This document shows, in pieces, positions 47,541 to 58,840 of a stretch of DNA of 64,000 nucleotides (its first letter is position 1; each line of letters starts with the position of its first letter). Both the position numbers and the translations under genes were made by a program. The stretch is from an uncultured Aquitalea sp. (lineage in GTDB: Bacteria > Pseudomonadota > Gammaproteobacteria > Burkholderiales > Chromobacteriaceae): contig NZ_CAMFLA010000013.1 in assembly GCF_945957525.1 (NCBI RefSeq), positions 1 to 64,000 on the forward strand, in the 5' to 3' direction. The notes under the pieces are model-generated. The model did no database searches. It was not told the origin of the DNA and was given only the letters and a program-made list of their open reading frames with translations.

Positions 47541-48372
47541 GACCACTCTCGTACTCGTCTTCCGCATGGTAGAAGTAGCTGCCGAAATGCATGCGCCAAG
47601 GCGAAAAGGTTTTGCCCTGGTTGCTTTCCATCATGGCGCGGGCGCGGCGGTTGACATCCAGCAGCGCCTGCATGGCCAGTTTCTCCGACAGCGCTTTCAG
47701 CTCTTGCGTCTGCTCCAGCGTCAGGCCGTGATAAAACACGCAGCGATCCAGATGCGGCGGCGTGCGGCCTTCGATATTGCTGACTGCGCCGGCCATGTGG
47801 TCATGAATGTTGCGGCCGAAGAAGTCCAGTTTCTGTTCCAGATCAGGCGCTGTCGCCAGCGCCGACATATCCAGATGCACCATGTCCTGCTCGTCCACTT
47901 TGACGATGCCTACTCGTTGCCATTCATCCAGAAACACGCGCGGGCGCATGTCCTTGTTGAAGTCGTGCGCCATGAACTCAAAAGATTTTTCTCCCCCCTG
48001 GCTGGCAAGACGGGCCAACGGCAGCGGCTGCCCCTGGCTGTCGGTGAAGCGCTCGTCGCCCATCCACACCGACAGCAGCTGCGCCGACTGGGAGCTATGG
48101 CTGTCGCGCGTGAGATCCAGCGGCGCTTCCGCTGCCTCGCGCAAACGCTTCACATCTTTGCGGTGCACGCCGGACAAGAGGCTGATTCGGCTATCGGTTT
48201 GCTTGCCGTTGAGCTGGAAATGCTTGTCGGCCACATCCACATACACGCGTTTCATCAGTTCTGCGAAAGCCGGGTAGCCAAAACCTTGACTCAGTAGCAG
48301 ACGGATCAGTGGCGCCAGCAAATGTCGCAGGGCGCGAATGAGTTTGGGTGAGGGGGTGGCCGGAGTAGACAT
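47533..48372 (-). CDS. DUF6502 family protein, likely transcriptional regulator of the operon
   Basis: Protein of 279 residues. The N-terminal part (LIRALRHLLAPLIRLLLSQG, then FGYPAFAELMKRVYVDVADKHF and SRISLLSGVHRKDVKRLREA) looks like a winged-helix domain and is the conserved part of DUF6502; the C-terminal half is helical. The ATG at 48372 is used, since the longer frame above it is Arg-rich and not protein-like. It is the first gene of a three-gene operon with FecR and Slam-like proteins, and a pair of palindromes sits just upstream. A regulatory role is inference; no biochemical function is known to me. Confidence 0.7.
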   Translation of the reverse strand: MSTPATPSPKLIRALRHLLAPLIRLLLSQGFGYPAFAELMKRVYVDVADKHFQLNGKQTDSRISLLSGVHRKDVKRLREAAEAPLDLTRDSHSSQSAQLLSVWMGDERFTDSQGQPLPLARLASQGGEKSFEFMAHDFNKDMRPRVFLDEWQRVGIVKVDEQDMVHLDMSALATAPDLEQKLDFFGRNIHDHMAGAVSNIEGRTPPHLDRCVFYHGLTLEQTQELKALSEKLAMQALLDVNRRARAMMESNQGKTFSPWRMHFGSYFYHAEDEYESGHE

Positions 48373-48436
48373 GATGCGTCGAGGAGACAGGCGCCTAGGG
48401 TGAAAGGTCTGTGGTGGAGAATAGCATGCCCATTGT

Positions 48437-48488
48437 TTGACATGGGAAAGTTTCCCTCTGAAAATGAGAATTAATGGGATAATTTCCC
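48437..48488. promoter_or_regulatory. Divergent promoter with two GGGAAA-type palindromes
   Basis: GGGAAAGTTTCCC (48444-48456, perfect) and GGGATAATTTCCC (48476-48488) are centred 32 bases apart, about three helical turns. A -35 TTGACA at 48437-48442 with a weak -10 GAAAAT at 48460-48465 (17-base spacer) points right, towards the 83-residue gene, and encloses the first palindrome, so binding there would block RNA polymerase. The other side faces the DUF6502 operon. The regulator is probably the DUF6502 protein, by inference. Confidence 0.5.
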
Positions 48489-48504
48489 ACGAAATGGAGG
48501 CGAA

Positions 48505-48756
48505 ATGACGAACAAGCGTGTTTGGAGGCGTACGCTCGAGCTGCTTGTGCTGGCGGCGCTTCTGTCGCTGATGCTGAGTTTTAGTCCGGCGCCGGCTGCC
48601 CCGGCTCCTGTTTGCCGGCCGCATGGGCCGACTATCGAGGCGGTACGGCGGGATGCTCGCTGCGCTACGCCTGGCGATATCCGGCTCGCGCCGGCCAAAC
48701 CCCCGCGGCGCTGGTTGTTTCGTGGCCGAAAGCTCTTCGGCCAACGTATGCTTTGA
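48505..48756 (+). CDS. Small basic exported or membrane-anchored protein
   Basis: Chain of 83 residues: an N-terminal basic stretch (MTNKRVWRR), a hydrophobic segment ELLVLAALLSLMLSF (about residues 12-26) that is either a signal peptide or anchor, a Pro/Ala linker and a basic tail (PPRRWLFRGRKLFGQR). GGAGG is seven bases before the ATG. It shares the palindromic promoter with the DUF6502 operon, so both may be co-regulated. The GTTGGCCGAAG word lies at its 3' end. No homologue recognised. Confidence 0.55.
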   Translation: MTNKRVWRRTLELLVLAALLSLMLSFSPAPAAPAPVCRPHGPTIEAVRRDARCATPGDIRLAPAKPPRRWLFRGRKLFGQRML

Positions 48757-48879
48757 ATGTGCTGGTTTGTGCTTGCAAGGAAAATGACGCGTCAAGATGC
48801 CGCTTGGAGTTGCGCTGCAGCATGGCGATAGAATGCATTAAAATGGCGGCTTGATCCGATTACTGTTGACGCCCCGCCC

Positions 48880-49797
48880 ATGATTGTCCGTCCGCCCCAC
48901 GGCTGGTATCGCCTATTGTTTGTCTGGCATGGTTCGGTCCTGCCCCGCATTTTGCCCCGCCTGTTGCTGGTGGGCTTCATCGCCATTCTGGCCTCCGCCG
49001 CCAAACACTGGTGGTTGCAAAGCTTTGCCGATTCGGCCCTGAGCATTCCCACGTTTACCCTGCTGGGCGTATCGCTGGCCATCTTCCTGGGGTTTCGCAA
49101 CACAGTCAGTTACGACCGCTTTTGGGAGGCGCGCAAGTTGTGGGGCAGCCTGCTGATCACCAATCGCTCCATTACACGGCAATTGCTGTCCGCCGCGCCG
49201 GACCATGCGTTGACCGGCCGCATGCTGGACGGCGCCTGCGCCTTGGCTTATGCACTGAAATTGCAATTGCGCGAAGAGCCGGAACGCGAGAGCTTGCGGC
49301 GTCTGTTGCCCGAAGCGCTGTTTGCCGAAGTGGCCGCCGCTCGTTTTCCCTCTGCCGTCATCTTGCGTTGCTTGGGCCAATGGGCCGCCGCCTTGCAGCG
49401 GGAGGGCGCGCTGAGCGAGCTGCAATGGCATGCGCTAGACCGCAATCTCAATACCTTGTCCGAGATTCTGGGCGGCTGCGAGCGCATCGCCACCACGCCC
49501 ATTCCTTTTACTTACCGCGTACTGCTCAACCGCACCATCATCATCTACAGCCTGCTGCTGCCGATGGGGCTGGTCAGCAGCATTGGCTGGCTGACACCCC
49601 CCATTGCCATGTTCATCGCCTACACCTTTCTGGCACTGGAGGTGATAGGGGAGGAGCTGGAAGAGCCGTTTGGCAAGGAAGGCAATGATTTGCCCCTGTC
49701 GGCCATTTGTCATGTCATCGAATCGTCTGTGCGCGAGATGCAAGGCCTGCCGATGACGGTGGCGGCGCCCGAGCCGCGCGGCATCTTCTTGCACTAG
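48880..49797 (+). CDS. Bestrophin family channel (YneE-like)
   Basis: Protein of 305 residues with four transmembrane regions and the bestrophin opening WHGSVLPRILPRLLLVGFIAIL, the helix SLAIFLGFRNTVSYDRFWEARKLWG and the C-terminal signature EVIGEELEEPFGKEGNDLPL. Bacterial members form pentameric cation channels. No promoter could be assigned. Single gene, convergent with acs. Confidence 0.9.
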   Translation: MIVRPPHGWYRLLFVWHGSVLPRILPRLLLVGFIAILASAAKHWWLQSFADSALSIPTFTLLGVSLAIFLGFRNTVSYDRFWEARKLWGSLLITNRSITRQLLSAAPDHALTGRMLDGACALAYALKLQLREEPERESLRRLLPEALFAEVAAARFPSAVILRCLGQWAAALQREGALSELQWHALDRNLNTLSEILGGCERIATTPIPFTYRVLLNRTIIIYSLLLPMGLVSSIGWLTPPIAMFIAYTFLALEVIGEELEEPFGKEGNDLPLSAICHVIESSVREMQGLPMTVAAPEPRGIFLH

Positions 49798-49884
49798 CCA
49801 GGCCGTATCGGGCTGCGAGGCTGCCCGGGGGCTTTGTGGCGGGCTGTCGATGCGGCGATGGGCGCCGCAAGCCGGCAAGACAAG

Positions 49885-49908
49885 AAAAAAGCCCGGCTTG
49901 CGCCGGGC
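49885..49908 (-). terminator. Terminator of acs
   Basis: GCCCGGC / GCCGGGC stem with a four-base loop. On the minus strand it ends in TTTTTTC. Confidence 0.85.
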
Positions 49909-49939
49909 CAAAGTCAGTGTGCTCCCAACAAATCGTTGC

Positions 49940-51904
49940 TTACAGAGGCTGTTGCAGTTGCGACAGGATCTGCGGATTTTCCAGTGTGGACACGTCCTGG
50001 GTGATCTCTTCGCCTTTGGCGATAGAGCGCAGCAGACGGCGCATGATCTTGCCGGAACGGGTCTTGGGCAGGTTCTCGCCAAAGCGGATGTCGTCCGGTT
50101 GCGCGATCTTGCCGATTTCATGCGCCACCCAGTTCTTGAGTTCCGCCGCCACTTTCTTGGCTTCGTCGCCAACCGGGCGCGCGCCCTTCAGCACCACGAA
50201 GGCCACCACGGCTTCGCCCTTCACTTCATGCGGTTTGCCCACCACGGCGGCTTCCGCCACCAGCGGGTTGGCCACCAGCGCCGATTCGATCTCCATGGTG
50301 CCCAGACGGTGGCCGGAGACGTTCAGCACGTCGTCGATGCGGCCCATGATCCAGAAGTAACCGTTTTCGTCGCGGTTGGCGGAGTCGCCGGCGAGGTAGT
50401 ACTGGCCGTTGAACTCATCCGGGAAGTAGGTTTTCTTGAAGCGGTCCGGGTCGTTCCAGATGGTGCGTACCAGAGACGGGAAGGGCTTCTTGATCACCAG
50501 GAAACCACCGCGCCCCGGCTCGACCTGCGCCCCGGATTCGTCAACGATATCCGCCATGATGCCCGGCAGCGGCAGGGTGCAAGAGCCCGGCTTGGTGGGC
50601 ACGGCGCCAGGAATCGGCGCAATCATGGCCGAGCCGGTTTCGGTTTGCCACCAGGTATCCACGATCGGGCAACGGCCGCCGCCCACCACCTCGTAGTACC
50701 ACATCCAGGCTTCCGGATTGATCGGTTCGCCCACCGTGCCCAGAAGACGCAGGCTGGAGAGGTCGAACTGCTTGGGCAGGTCGGAACCCAGCTTGATCAG
50801 GGAGCGGATGGCGGTAGGTGCAGTGTAGAAAATGCTGACCTTGTGCTGCTCGATCATGCGCCAGAAGCGTGTGGCGTCCGGGTAGGTAGGCACGCCTTCA
50901 AAGATGACCTGGGTCGCGCCGATGCCCAACGGGCCGTAGCAGATGTAAGAGTGACCGGTGATCCAGCCCACATCGGCGGTGCACCAGTACACATCGTTCG
51001 GTTTGTAGTCGAAGGCCCAGCGGAAGCTGTTGATCGCGCCCAAGAGATAACCGGCGCTGCTGTGCTGGATGCCCTTGGGTTTGCCGGTGGAGCCGGAGGT
51101 GTACAGAATGAACAGTGGGTCTTCCGCGCCCATCCATTCCGGTTCGCAGGCTTCGGACTGCCCCTCGATCAGCTTGTGCCACCAGACATCGCGGCCTTCG
51201 GTCCACGGCGCGCCGCCATTGGTGCGCTGGTACACCACCACATTGGCGATGGACTCGCAGCCTTCCAGCGCCAGCGCTTCGTCCACGGTGGCTTTCAGCG
51301 GTACGGTCTTGCCGCCGCGCAGGCCTTCGTTGGCGGTGATCACCAGCTTGGCGCCGGCATCCTGAATGCGGTCGCGCACCGCGCCGGCGGAGAAGCCGCC
51401 GAACACCACGGAGTGGATGGCGCCGATGCGGGCGCAAGCCTGCATGGCGACGATGGCTTCAATCACCATCGGCATGTAGATCACCACGCGGTCGCCCTTG
51501 CCAATGCCCAGGCTCTTCAGTCCGTTGGCGAACTGGCACACGCGGCGATGCAGTTCGGAGTAGGTGACGCGGGTCACTTCGCCATCGTCGGCTTCGAAGA
51601 TGACGGCAATCTTGTTGGCGTTGACCGCCAGGTGACGATCCAGGCAGTTGTAGGAAACGTTCAGCACACCATCGTCAAACCATTTGAAGAACGGCGCGTT
51701 GCTGTCGTCCAGCACCCGGGAGAACGGCTTTTTCCAGGTGATCAGTTCGCGGGCCAGATCTCCCCAGAAGGACAGGTAGCGGTCATCAGCCTGTTCGCAC
51801 AGCGCGTTGTAGGCTTCCATGCCGGATACGGCGGCCTTGCGACGGAAGTCGTCGGACGGCGGGAAGCTACGGGTTTCCTTCAGGATGGATTCGAGGGTGG
51901 ACAT
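49940..51904 (-). CDS. acs: Acetyl-CoA synthetase
   Basis: Activates acetate to acetyl-CoA with ATP via acetyl-AMP. The protein has 654 residues with the P-loop [11 protein letters not shown] (about residue 265), the [18 protein letters not shown] and [12 protein letters not shown] motifs, and the C-terminal acetylation site Lys in TRSGKIMRR (about 613). GGAGAAGGTA precedes the ATG. It lies downstream of actP in the order yjcH-actP-acs, with repeat copy B in between, and has its own terminator. Confidence 0.96.
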   Translation of the reverse strand: MSTLESILKETRSFPPSDDFRRKAAVSGMEAYNALCEQADDRYLSFWGDLARELITWKKPFSRVLDDSNAPFFKWFDDGVLNVSYNCLDRHLAVNANKIAVIFEADDGEVTRVTYSELHRRVCQFANGLKSLGIGKGDRVVIYMPMVIEAIVAMQACARIGAIHSVVFGGFSAGAVRDRIQDAGAKLVITANEGLRGGKTVPLKATVDEALALEGCESIANVVVYQRTNGGAPWTEGRDVWWHKLIEGQSEACEPEWMGAEDPLFILYTSGSTGKPKGIQHSSAGYLLGAINSFRWAFDYKPNDVYWCTADVGWITGHSYICYGPLGIGATQVIFEGVPTYPDATRFWRMIEQHKVSIFYTAPTAIRSLIKLGSDLPKQFDLSSLRLLGTVGEPINPEAWMWYYEVVGGGRCPIVDTWWQTETGSAMIAPIPGAVPTKPGSCTLPLPGIMADIVDESGAQVEPGRGGFLVIKKPFPSLVRTIWNDPDRFKKTYFPDEFNGQYYLAGDSANRDENGYFWIMGRIDDVLNVSGHRLGTMEIESALVANPLVAEAAVVGKPHEVKGEAVVAFVVLKGARPVGDEAKKVAAELKNWVAHEIGKIAQPDDIRFGENLPKTRSGKIMRRLLRSIAKGEEITQDVSTLENPQILSQLQQPL

Positions 51905-51941
51905 TACCTTCTCCTAGTCAGTCAGTTTTTGTTTCTTTAAC

Positions 51942-52029
51942 GGCATCTAACAAAACCGGCCGTTTCGTCTGGCCTTTGCTTGCTGTGGCGGCACAGCGGT
52001 TGCAGGCGTTGCGTGGTTTTGTTAGCCGC
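51942..52029 (-). repeat. Dispersed intergenic element, copy B
   Basis: Terminal inverted repeats CTAACAAAACC (51947-51957) and GGTTTTGTTAG (52015-52025), perfect over 11 bases, flank an interior unlike copies C-E. It lies between actP and acs and could end or process their transcript. Confidence 0.6.
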
Positions 52030-52087
52030 TTTTGGCTTTTGATGAAGACCGTCCGCCAGCGTGGGCGGCGGACGGTCCTGTGCTGCT

Positions 52088-53767
52088 TTAGTGCTTGGAT
52101 GCGCCGCTGGCGCCGATGCCGGTCATGGCACGGACGAACTGGGCGTCAAACTTGGACTTCTCTTCTTCTGCCTGACGCGAAGTGTCCAACACCGAGAACA
52201 GCCAAGTGGTGACAAACGCCAGGGTCATGGAGAACAGGGCCGGGTTCTTGTAGGGGAACAGGGCAGTCTTGTGCTTCATGACGTCCACCCATACCGCCGG
52301 TCCCACCACGATCAGGATCACGGCCGACAGCAGGCCGATGAAGCCGCCGATAACCGCGCCGCGAGTGGTCAGACCCTTCCAGAACATGGAGAGGAAGAGC
52401 ACCGGGAAGTTGGCCGAAGCGGCGATGGAGAAGGCCAGACCCACCATGAAGGCGATGTTTTGCTTCTCGAACACCAGACCCAGCACGATGGCTACCACGC
52501 CCAGCACCACGGTGGTGATCTTGGATACGCGGATTTCATCGGCTTCGTTGGCCTTGCCCTTCTTGATTACGGAAGCGTACAGGTCGTGCGACACGGCGGA
52601 GGCACCGGACAGCGCCAGGCCAGCCACCACCGCCAGAATGGTGGCGAAGGCCACGGCGGAGATGAAGCCCAGGAAGATATCGCCGCCGACGGCGTTGGCC
52701 AGATGGATGGCCGCCATATTGCTGCCGCCGATCAACTGGGTAACTTGCTTGCCGTCCTTGGTGATGGTTTCCATCATGCCCGGCTGGTTCAGCACCAGCA
52801 TGATCGCGCCGAAGCCGATGATGAAGGTGAGAATGTAGAAGTAACCGATGAAGCCGGTGGCGAAGAACACGGACTTGCGTGCTTCTTTGGCGTCAGCCAC
52901 GGTGAAGAAACGCATCAGGATGTGCGGCAGGCCTGCGGTACCGAACATCAGCGCCAGGCCCAGCGAGATGGAGTCGACCGGATCGGCCTTGCCCGGCGCC
53001 ATGATGGCGGCGTGCTTGGCATGAGCGGCAACGGCCTTCTCGAACATCAGTTCCGGGCTGAAGCCGACCGAGGACAGCACCATGAGCGCCATGAAGGTAG
53101 CGCCGCACAGCAGCAACACGGCCTTGATGATTTGCACCCAGGTGGTGGCCAGCATGCCGCCGAACAGCACGTAGCACACCATCAGCACGCCTACCAGCAG
53201 CACGGCGTAAGTGTAGGGCAGACCGAACAGCAGCTGGATCAGCTTGCCGGCACCCACCATTTGCGCGATCAGGTAGATAGCTACCACCACCAGCGTGGAG
53301 GTGGCGGCGAAGCTGCGCACCGGGGTTTGCTGCAAGCGATAGGAGGCCACGTCGGCAAAGGTGTACTTGCCGAGGTTGCGTAGGCGTTCAGCTACCAGGA
53401 ACAGGATGACCGGCCAGCCGACGAGAAAGCCCATGGAGTAGATCAGGCCGTCGTAGCCCTTGTCGAACACCATGGCGGAAATGCCCAGGAAAGACGCGGC
53501 GGACATGTAGTCGCCGGCGATCGCCAGGCCGTTCTGGAAACCGGTGATGCCGCCGCCGGCAGTGTAGAAGTCGGCGGCAGAGCGGGTACGGCGGGATGCC
53601 CAGTAAGTCACGCCCATGGTCAGCAGCACAAAGGCCAGGAACATGATGATGGCGTGCCAGTTGGTGGCCTGCTGCTTCACGTCGCCCTCGATGGCGCCCG
53701 AGGCGAAAGCCAGGGCGGGCATCGAGGCCAGCGCGAGGCAGGCCAGGGAGCGAAGATGTTTTTTCAT
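52088..53767 (-). CDS. actP: Cation/acetate symporter ActP
   Basis: Sodium-solute symporter (SSS) of 559 residues for acetate uptake. It begins with a signal-like segment ([17 protein letters not shown]), followed by about thirteen transmembrane helices, with [29 protein letters not shown] and [23 protein letters not shown] as the ActP signatures. GAGGAGACA precedes the ATG, which overlaps the yjcH stop by four bases. Confidence 0.95.
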   Translation of the reverse strand: MKKHLRSLACLALASMPALAFASGAIEGDVKQQATNWHAIIMFLAFVLLTMGVTYWASRRTRSAADFYTAGGGITGFQNGLAIAGDYMSAASFLGISAMVFDKGYDGLIYSMGFLVGWPVILFLVAERLRNLGKYTFADVASYRLQQTPVRSFAATSTLVVVAIYLIAQMVGAGKLIQLLFGLPYTYAVLLVGVLMVCYVLFGGMLATTWVQIIKAVLLLCGATFMALMVLSSVGFSPELMFEKAVAAHAKHAAIMAPGKADPVDSISLGLALMFGTAGLPHILMRFFTVADAKEARKSVFFATGFIGYFYILTFIIGFGAIMLVLNQPGMMETITKDGKQVTQLIGGSNMAAIHLANAVGGDIFLGFISAVAFATILAVVAGLALSGASAVSHDLYASVIKKGKANEADEIRVSKITTVVLGVVAIVLGLVFEKQNIAFMVGLAFSIAASANFPVLFLSMFWKGLTTRGAVIGGFIGLLSAVILIVVGPAVWVDVMKHKTALFPYKNPALFSMTLAFVTTWLFSVLDTSRQAEEEKSKFDAQFVRAMTGIGASGASKH

Positions 53768-54075
53768 TGTTTTGTCTCCTCGACGATCTCACGGTTCAGC
53801 TGATCAAATTCGCCGTTGGCCTTGTTCACATAAATGCCGGTCAGCACGAAGGCGGACAGGATGATCAGAATCCCTACCGGGATGCCGACCGTCATGGTTG
53901 TGCCGGCGCCCAGCGGCGTGCCGAGCGTGGCGGGCGAAAAGGCCAACACCATAATGAAACCGTAGTAAATGACCAGCATCACCACGGTGAGCGTCCAACC
54001 CAGGCTTGTCTTCTTCTGAACAAGCTCTTGAAACTTGGGGTTGGACTGTACCTGCTTGAGTACGTCCTCGTTCAT
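53764..54075 (-). CDS. yjcH: DUF485 inner-membrane protein YjcH
   Basis: Small membrane protein of 103 residues with two transmembrane helices ([22 protein letters not shown] and [21 protein letters not shown]) and the DUF485 ending [17 protein letters not shown]. It always accompanies ActP in such operons; its function is not proved. ATG 54075 has a strong AAAGGAGG; the longer frame reaching 54123 lacks one. First gene of the acetate operon. Confidence 0.9.
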   Translation of the reverse strand: MNEDVLKQVQSNPKFQELVQKKTSLGWTLTVVMLVIYYGFIMVLAFSPATLGTPLGAGTTMTVGIPVGILIILSAFVLTGIYVNKANGEFDQLNREIVEETKQ

Positions 54076-54393
54076 TGCATCCTCCTTTGTCATCACGATC
54101 GTCTGGATCGTTGGAGGAAACATAAAAGATCAAGCGGTTGCTCAGCTAATCGCATTTTTTGATAGAGGAAATTTGTCAGACGGATGCTGCAATGCAAAAA
54201 TCCAGTTTTTTCAAGGTGTTGGAGTGGAATTTTTACTCTGTTGTCCGTGCCGGGAGTGGGGGTTTTTTCGTGTAAAACACTGGAACATTCTTGTCGCGGA
54301 CAGGCAAAACCCCGCACAATGTCTCACAAAGACGCGAAATGACGTCGTGATGTAGTCGCCCCGTTACCACCTCCGACAACAGACAGGCCGAGC
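54076..54393. promoter_or_regulatory. Divergent promoter region, acetate operon and LysR gene
   Basis: 318 AT-richer bases without a gene, between yjcH and the LysR gene. It must hold both promoters. I see AT-rich runs near 54130-54230 and a TGTAAAAC stretch near 54271, but no operator certain enough to name. The divergent LysR protein is a natural candidate binder. Confidence 0.6.
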
Positions 54394-55287
54394 ATGGAAA
54401 TCTACCAACTGAGAACCTTCGTCACCGTTGCGCAGCAAGGGCACCTGACACAGGCGGCGGAACTGCTGCATCTGTCCCAGCCCGCCGTGACGGCGCAGAT
54501 CAAGGCTCTGGAGGAGGAGGTGGGCATGCCCTTGTTCGAGCGCACCGCTGGCGGCGTCACCATGACGCGCGCCGGACAGGAGCTGCTGCCGCAAGCACAG
54601 TCCATCCTGGCGTCGGCGCGCAATATTCTCAATCACGCCAAAAACCTGAAAGGCCAGACTGCCGGCAAGGCGCAGATTGGCATCACACTTACGCCGGGCA
54701 CGCTGAAAGTGGGCGAGTGGGTGGCGGCGCTGGTGGAAAAATATCCGCTGCTGGATTTGCGCTTGCAGCATGGCGTCACCGGCGAAGTGCTCAACCTGGT
54801 GCGCAAGAAGGAGCTGGACGCCGGTTTTTATCTGGGCAAGAACCCTTATGTGAACGTGAATACGGTGATGCTAGCCAATTTGCCGTTTCGCGTAGTGGTG
54901 CCCAATGCCTGGAAGGACAAAGTGGGGCAGGAAACCGGCAAGGATCTGGGCAAGTTGCCTTGGATAGGCCTGTCGCAGTTTTCCAGCCTGTACAAGATCA
55001 CCGGAGAGTTGTGGCGAGAACTCAACATCTCGCCGAAAAAAGTTGCGGAGAGCGACAATCTGGCCGCCATCCTTGAACTGGTGGCCTGTGGCGTGGGGGT
55101 GGCGCTGGCGCGGGAGGACGATGCGCTGGCCTGGGAGGCCGCCGGTCGGTTGACGGTGGTGCCGGGCGTGCGCAAACTGGCCGAATTGCAGTTTGTGTAT
55201 CCTTCCGACCGGGTGGGCGACCCCATCCTCGAGGCCTTGCTGCAAGAGCTGATCCGGGTCTGGGCCTTGTCGCCGGATCAGGTCTGA
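54394..55287 (+). CDS. LysR family transcriptional regulator
   Basis: Protein of 297 residues. The N-terminal winged helix-turn-helix is visible as TVAQQGHLTQAAELLHLSQPAVTAQIKALEEEVG (residues about 9-42), and a LysR substrate domain follows (about 90-295). It is divergent from yjcH-actP-acs, so it probably controls acetate use; the effector is unknown. The nearby lactate permease gene suggests an alternative target. Confidence 0.88.
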   Translation: MEIYQLRTFVTVAQQGHLTQAAELLHLSQPAVTAQIKALEEEVGMPLFERTAGGVTMTRAGQELLPQAQSILASARNILNHAKNLKGQTAGKAQIGITLTPGTLKVGEWVAALVEKYPLLDLRLQHGVTGEVLNLVRKKELDAGFYLGKNPYVNVNTVMLANLPFRVVVPNAWKDKVGQETGKDLGKLPWIGLSQFSSLYKITGELWRELNISPKKVAESDNLAAILELVACGVGVALAREDDALAWEAAGRLTVVPGVRKLAELQFVYPSDRVGDPILEALLQELIRVWALSPDQV

Positions 55288-55314
55288 TTTCTCCCCGCCA
55301 CATGAGGATGTTCC

Positions 55315-55785
55315 ATGAGCTATGAGTGGTTTGCCGAAGCCTTTCAGCGTTACCTTGCCGCTCTGGAACAAAGCCAGCATCGCCTGCTGGATGCCCAACA
55401 GGAGGCCTGTAGAAGCTGGGCGGCCGCCTGGTCGCCCGCCTATCCTCTGCCTGATGTGGAAGTGCAGCGCCGTATCGACGGAAGCCTGTTGAGCGGCGTG
55501 TCCTTGCTGCAGGCGCAAGCCGACAATCAGCGCGACCTGATGCTGCTCAACGAAAAATGCTGGAGCGAGCTGAACCGCAACATGCAGGCTTCGCTGCAGC
55601 GTGCCGGGCTGCATCCCTCGCTGGATGTGATGCGGCAGGCCTTGCAGCTGGGGCAAGCCTCTGGTTCGGCTTTCAGCAAGGCTTCGCGCCAAGTAGGGCA
55701 TTTTGCCGCTACCCGTCTTTCCTCCGCCTCTCTGAATGCCGTGCACGACATGCGCAAGGTGTGGAAGCAATCCAAGGCCGTTTGA
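55315..55785 (+). CDS. Phasin-like helical protein
   Basis: Protein of 156 residues, all-helical by pattern, with many Gln/Ala heptads (AFQRYLAALEQSQHRLLDAQQ, then LLQAQADNQRDLMLLNEKCW). It resembles phasins that coat polyhydroxyalkanoate granules (Phasin_2 type) but no decisive motif is present. GAGGATG precedes the ATG. It lies 27 bases after the LysR gene, which could mean joint transcription; a strong bidirectional terminator follows. Confidence 0.5.
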   Translation: MSYEWFAEAFQRYLAALEQSQHRLLDAQQEACRSWAAAWSPAYPLPDVEVQRRIDGSLLSGVSLLQAQADNQRDLMLLNEKCWSELNRNMQASLQRAGLHPSLDVMRQALQLGQASGSAFSKASRQVGHFAATRLSSASLNAVHDMRKVWKQSKAV

Positions 55786-55819
55786 GCGCCTGCCGGCGAT
55801 CAACGCTTTCCAGACACAA

Positions 55820-55844
55820 AAAAGCCCCCGCATGCGGGGGCTTT
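55820..55844. terminator. Bidirectional terminator between the phasin-like gene and lldP
   Basis: AAAGCCCCCGCA / TGCGGGGGCTTT, a near-perfect 12-base stem flanked by A- and T-runs on both sides. Confidence 0.85.
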
Positions 55845-55866
55845 GTCATGTTGGCCGAAGGCCGGG

Positions 55867-57531
<1,665 letters not shown>

Positions 57532-58050
57532 ATGGTTCTCTCCAATGTTGATTCAAGCGTTGAGGATCGCGGCTCGGTTGGCCGCGTTGCTTCATGCAGT
57601 TCCGCTCTGTATGAGGGTGGCGGATGCTCGAACTGTAGAGAGGAGAGAGCCAGTCGTCATTTAGGGCTTGCCCTTGCGGGTTTACCCTTGAAAAGCAGGC
57701 TGGGCGCGGCGTTCGTCCCTTTACGCCGGTGCTGCGCAAGAGACTTGCTGTGGCAAACCCCTCACGATTTGGGGGCAGAAAGGGAGGCTGTCTTGCAGAG
57801 CAAGGACGGGTCGCAAACGGGATGACTGCGGCGGCAATTGAGAGCGCTGACAAACCCCTGACGCTGCGTTGCGCCTCTTTGCCGTACTCAAGCACGGCCT
57901 GTGTCGGCGCATTTTGCCTCAGTCGTGATACTGATTGTTGTTAGGCGCGCTAAGTTGAGTCGAAGGGACGGGCCTGGCTGGCCCGGCACAATGTCCCCCA
58001 ATGATTTTGCCGATAGCCAGGGCGTCAAGACCGGCGAAAACAGTGCGGGG
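57532..58050. other. Intergenic region upstream of lldP
   Basis: 519 bases without a credible gene. It holds the lldP promoter near the left side, a degenerate partial copy of the dispersed element near 57753-57775 (TGGCAAACCCCTCACGA) and full copy E at 57844-57950. Short overlapping reading frames here have unlikely composition and no ribosome sites. Confidence 0.6.
57844..57950 (-). repeat. Dispersed intergenic element, copy E
   Basis: In reverse orientation it starts GCGCGCCTAACAAC, contains GCGCCGACACAGGC (complement of 57897-57910) and ends GGGGTTTGTCAGCGC. About 55 bases from GCGCCGACAC onward match copy C at roughly three-quarters identity by eye, including the GGCGCA and GCAG blocks. 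Confidence 0.65.
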
Positions 58051-58776
58051 CTAAGCGCTGAGCGGCAGTGCCCGCAGGCCGTTTTCATCCAGTCGCAGAT
58101 AGCCGCCAGCACTGCCGTGCCAGTCCTGGATGACCCAACGTTGCGCCGCGTGCTCGCCATGGCGGTGCCAGTGCGTGGCCGGGCGGTGAGTGTGGCCGTG
58201 AATCAGGGTGGGCCAGCCATGAGCATCCAGCAAGGCTGCAACCGCCTGTTCAGTGACGTCGGAAATGGGCGTCAGGCCGTTCTGCTGTTTGGCCATCTCG
58301 CTTTGTTGGCGAGCCTGTGCCGCGATGGCGTGACGTTCGGCCAACGGGCGCGCCAGCATGGCGGCCTGCCAGGCCGGGCTGCGGCTTACCGCGCGGAATT
58401 GCTGATAAGCGGTGTCGTCCGTGCACAGCGCGTCGCCATGGCACAGCAGCCAAGGTTGGCCGAAGGCCTCGATCAGGCAGGGCTCTTCCAGCAGTGTTGC
58501 TCCGCTGCGTTGGGCAAAACCGGCGCCGAACAGGAAATCCCGATTGCCGCGCATCACGTATAGCGGCGTCGTCTCGGCAAAGCGGCGCATGGCGCTCAGC
58601 ATCTCGTCGAGAAAGGGGGAGTCGTCATCGTCGCCCACCCAGTATTCGAACAGATCGCCCAGAATGTACAAGCCGTCGATCCGGCCTTGCCAGGCGGCCA
58701 GCGTATCGAGAAACAGGCGGTTGAGCGCCGGGGTGTCATCGGCGAGGTGCAGGTCGGAAATGAAATGGAGTGTCAT
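58051..58776 (-). CDS. lpxH: UDP-2,3-diacylglucosamine diphosphatase LpxH
   Basis: Lipid A pathway enzyme that cleaves UDP-diacylglucosamine to lipid X. The metallophosphatase core shows FISDLHLADD (start), GDLFEYWVGDDD, RGNRDFLFG, LCHGDALCTDD and HGHTHRPA. Protein of 241 residues. ATG 58776 is used rather than an upstream TTG at 58794, since the protein then starts one residue before the first strand. Two GTTGGCCGAAG word cores lie in it. Confidence 0.93.
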   Translation of the reverse strand: MTLHFISDLHLADDTPALNRLFLDTLAAWQGRIDGLYILGDLFEYWVGDDDDSPFLDEMLSAMRRFAETTPLYVMRGNRDFLFGAGFAQRSGATLLEEPCLIEAFGQPWLLCHGDALCTDDTAYQQFRAVSRSPAWQAAMLARPLAERHAIAAQARQQSEMAKQQNGLTPISDVTEQAVAALLDAHGWPTLIHGHTHRPATHWHRHGEHAAQRWVIQDWHGSAGGYLRLDENGLRALPLSA

Positions 58777-58840
58777 CGGCAAACCATAAGACAAGGGCCG
58801 CGCCAGATAGGGCGCGGCCCGTTGCGAAGTGGGCGCGGGA

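Noticed and set aside
48520..48745. Inverted GGCCGAA / TTCGGCC near 48724-48742 as a terminator
   Set aside because: Lies inside the coding sequence, imperfect, no T-run; better read as one word copy plus a partial match.
49850..51940. Plus-strand open frame of 696 codons opposite acs
   Set aside because: Gly/His/Arg-rich antisense frame without motifs; acs is clear on the other strand.
54170..54190. TCAGACGG near 54174, similar to the Neisseria DUS complement
   Set aside because: Only a partial match and a single copy; the repeated word in this window is different.
57900..57950. GTTAGGC at the end of repeat copy E, resembling an integron attC end
   Set aside because: The other copies end GTTAGCC or GTTGGC, which do not fit GTTRRRY, and there are no cassette-like genes or integrase.
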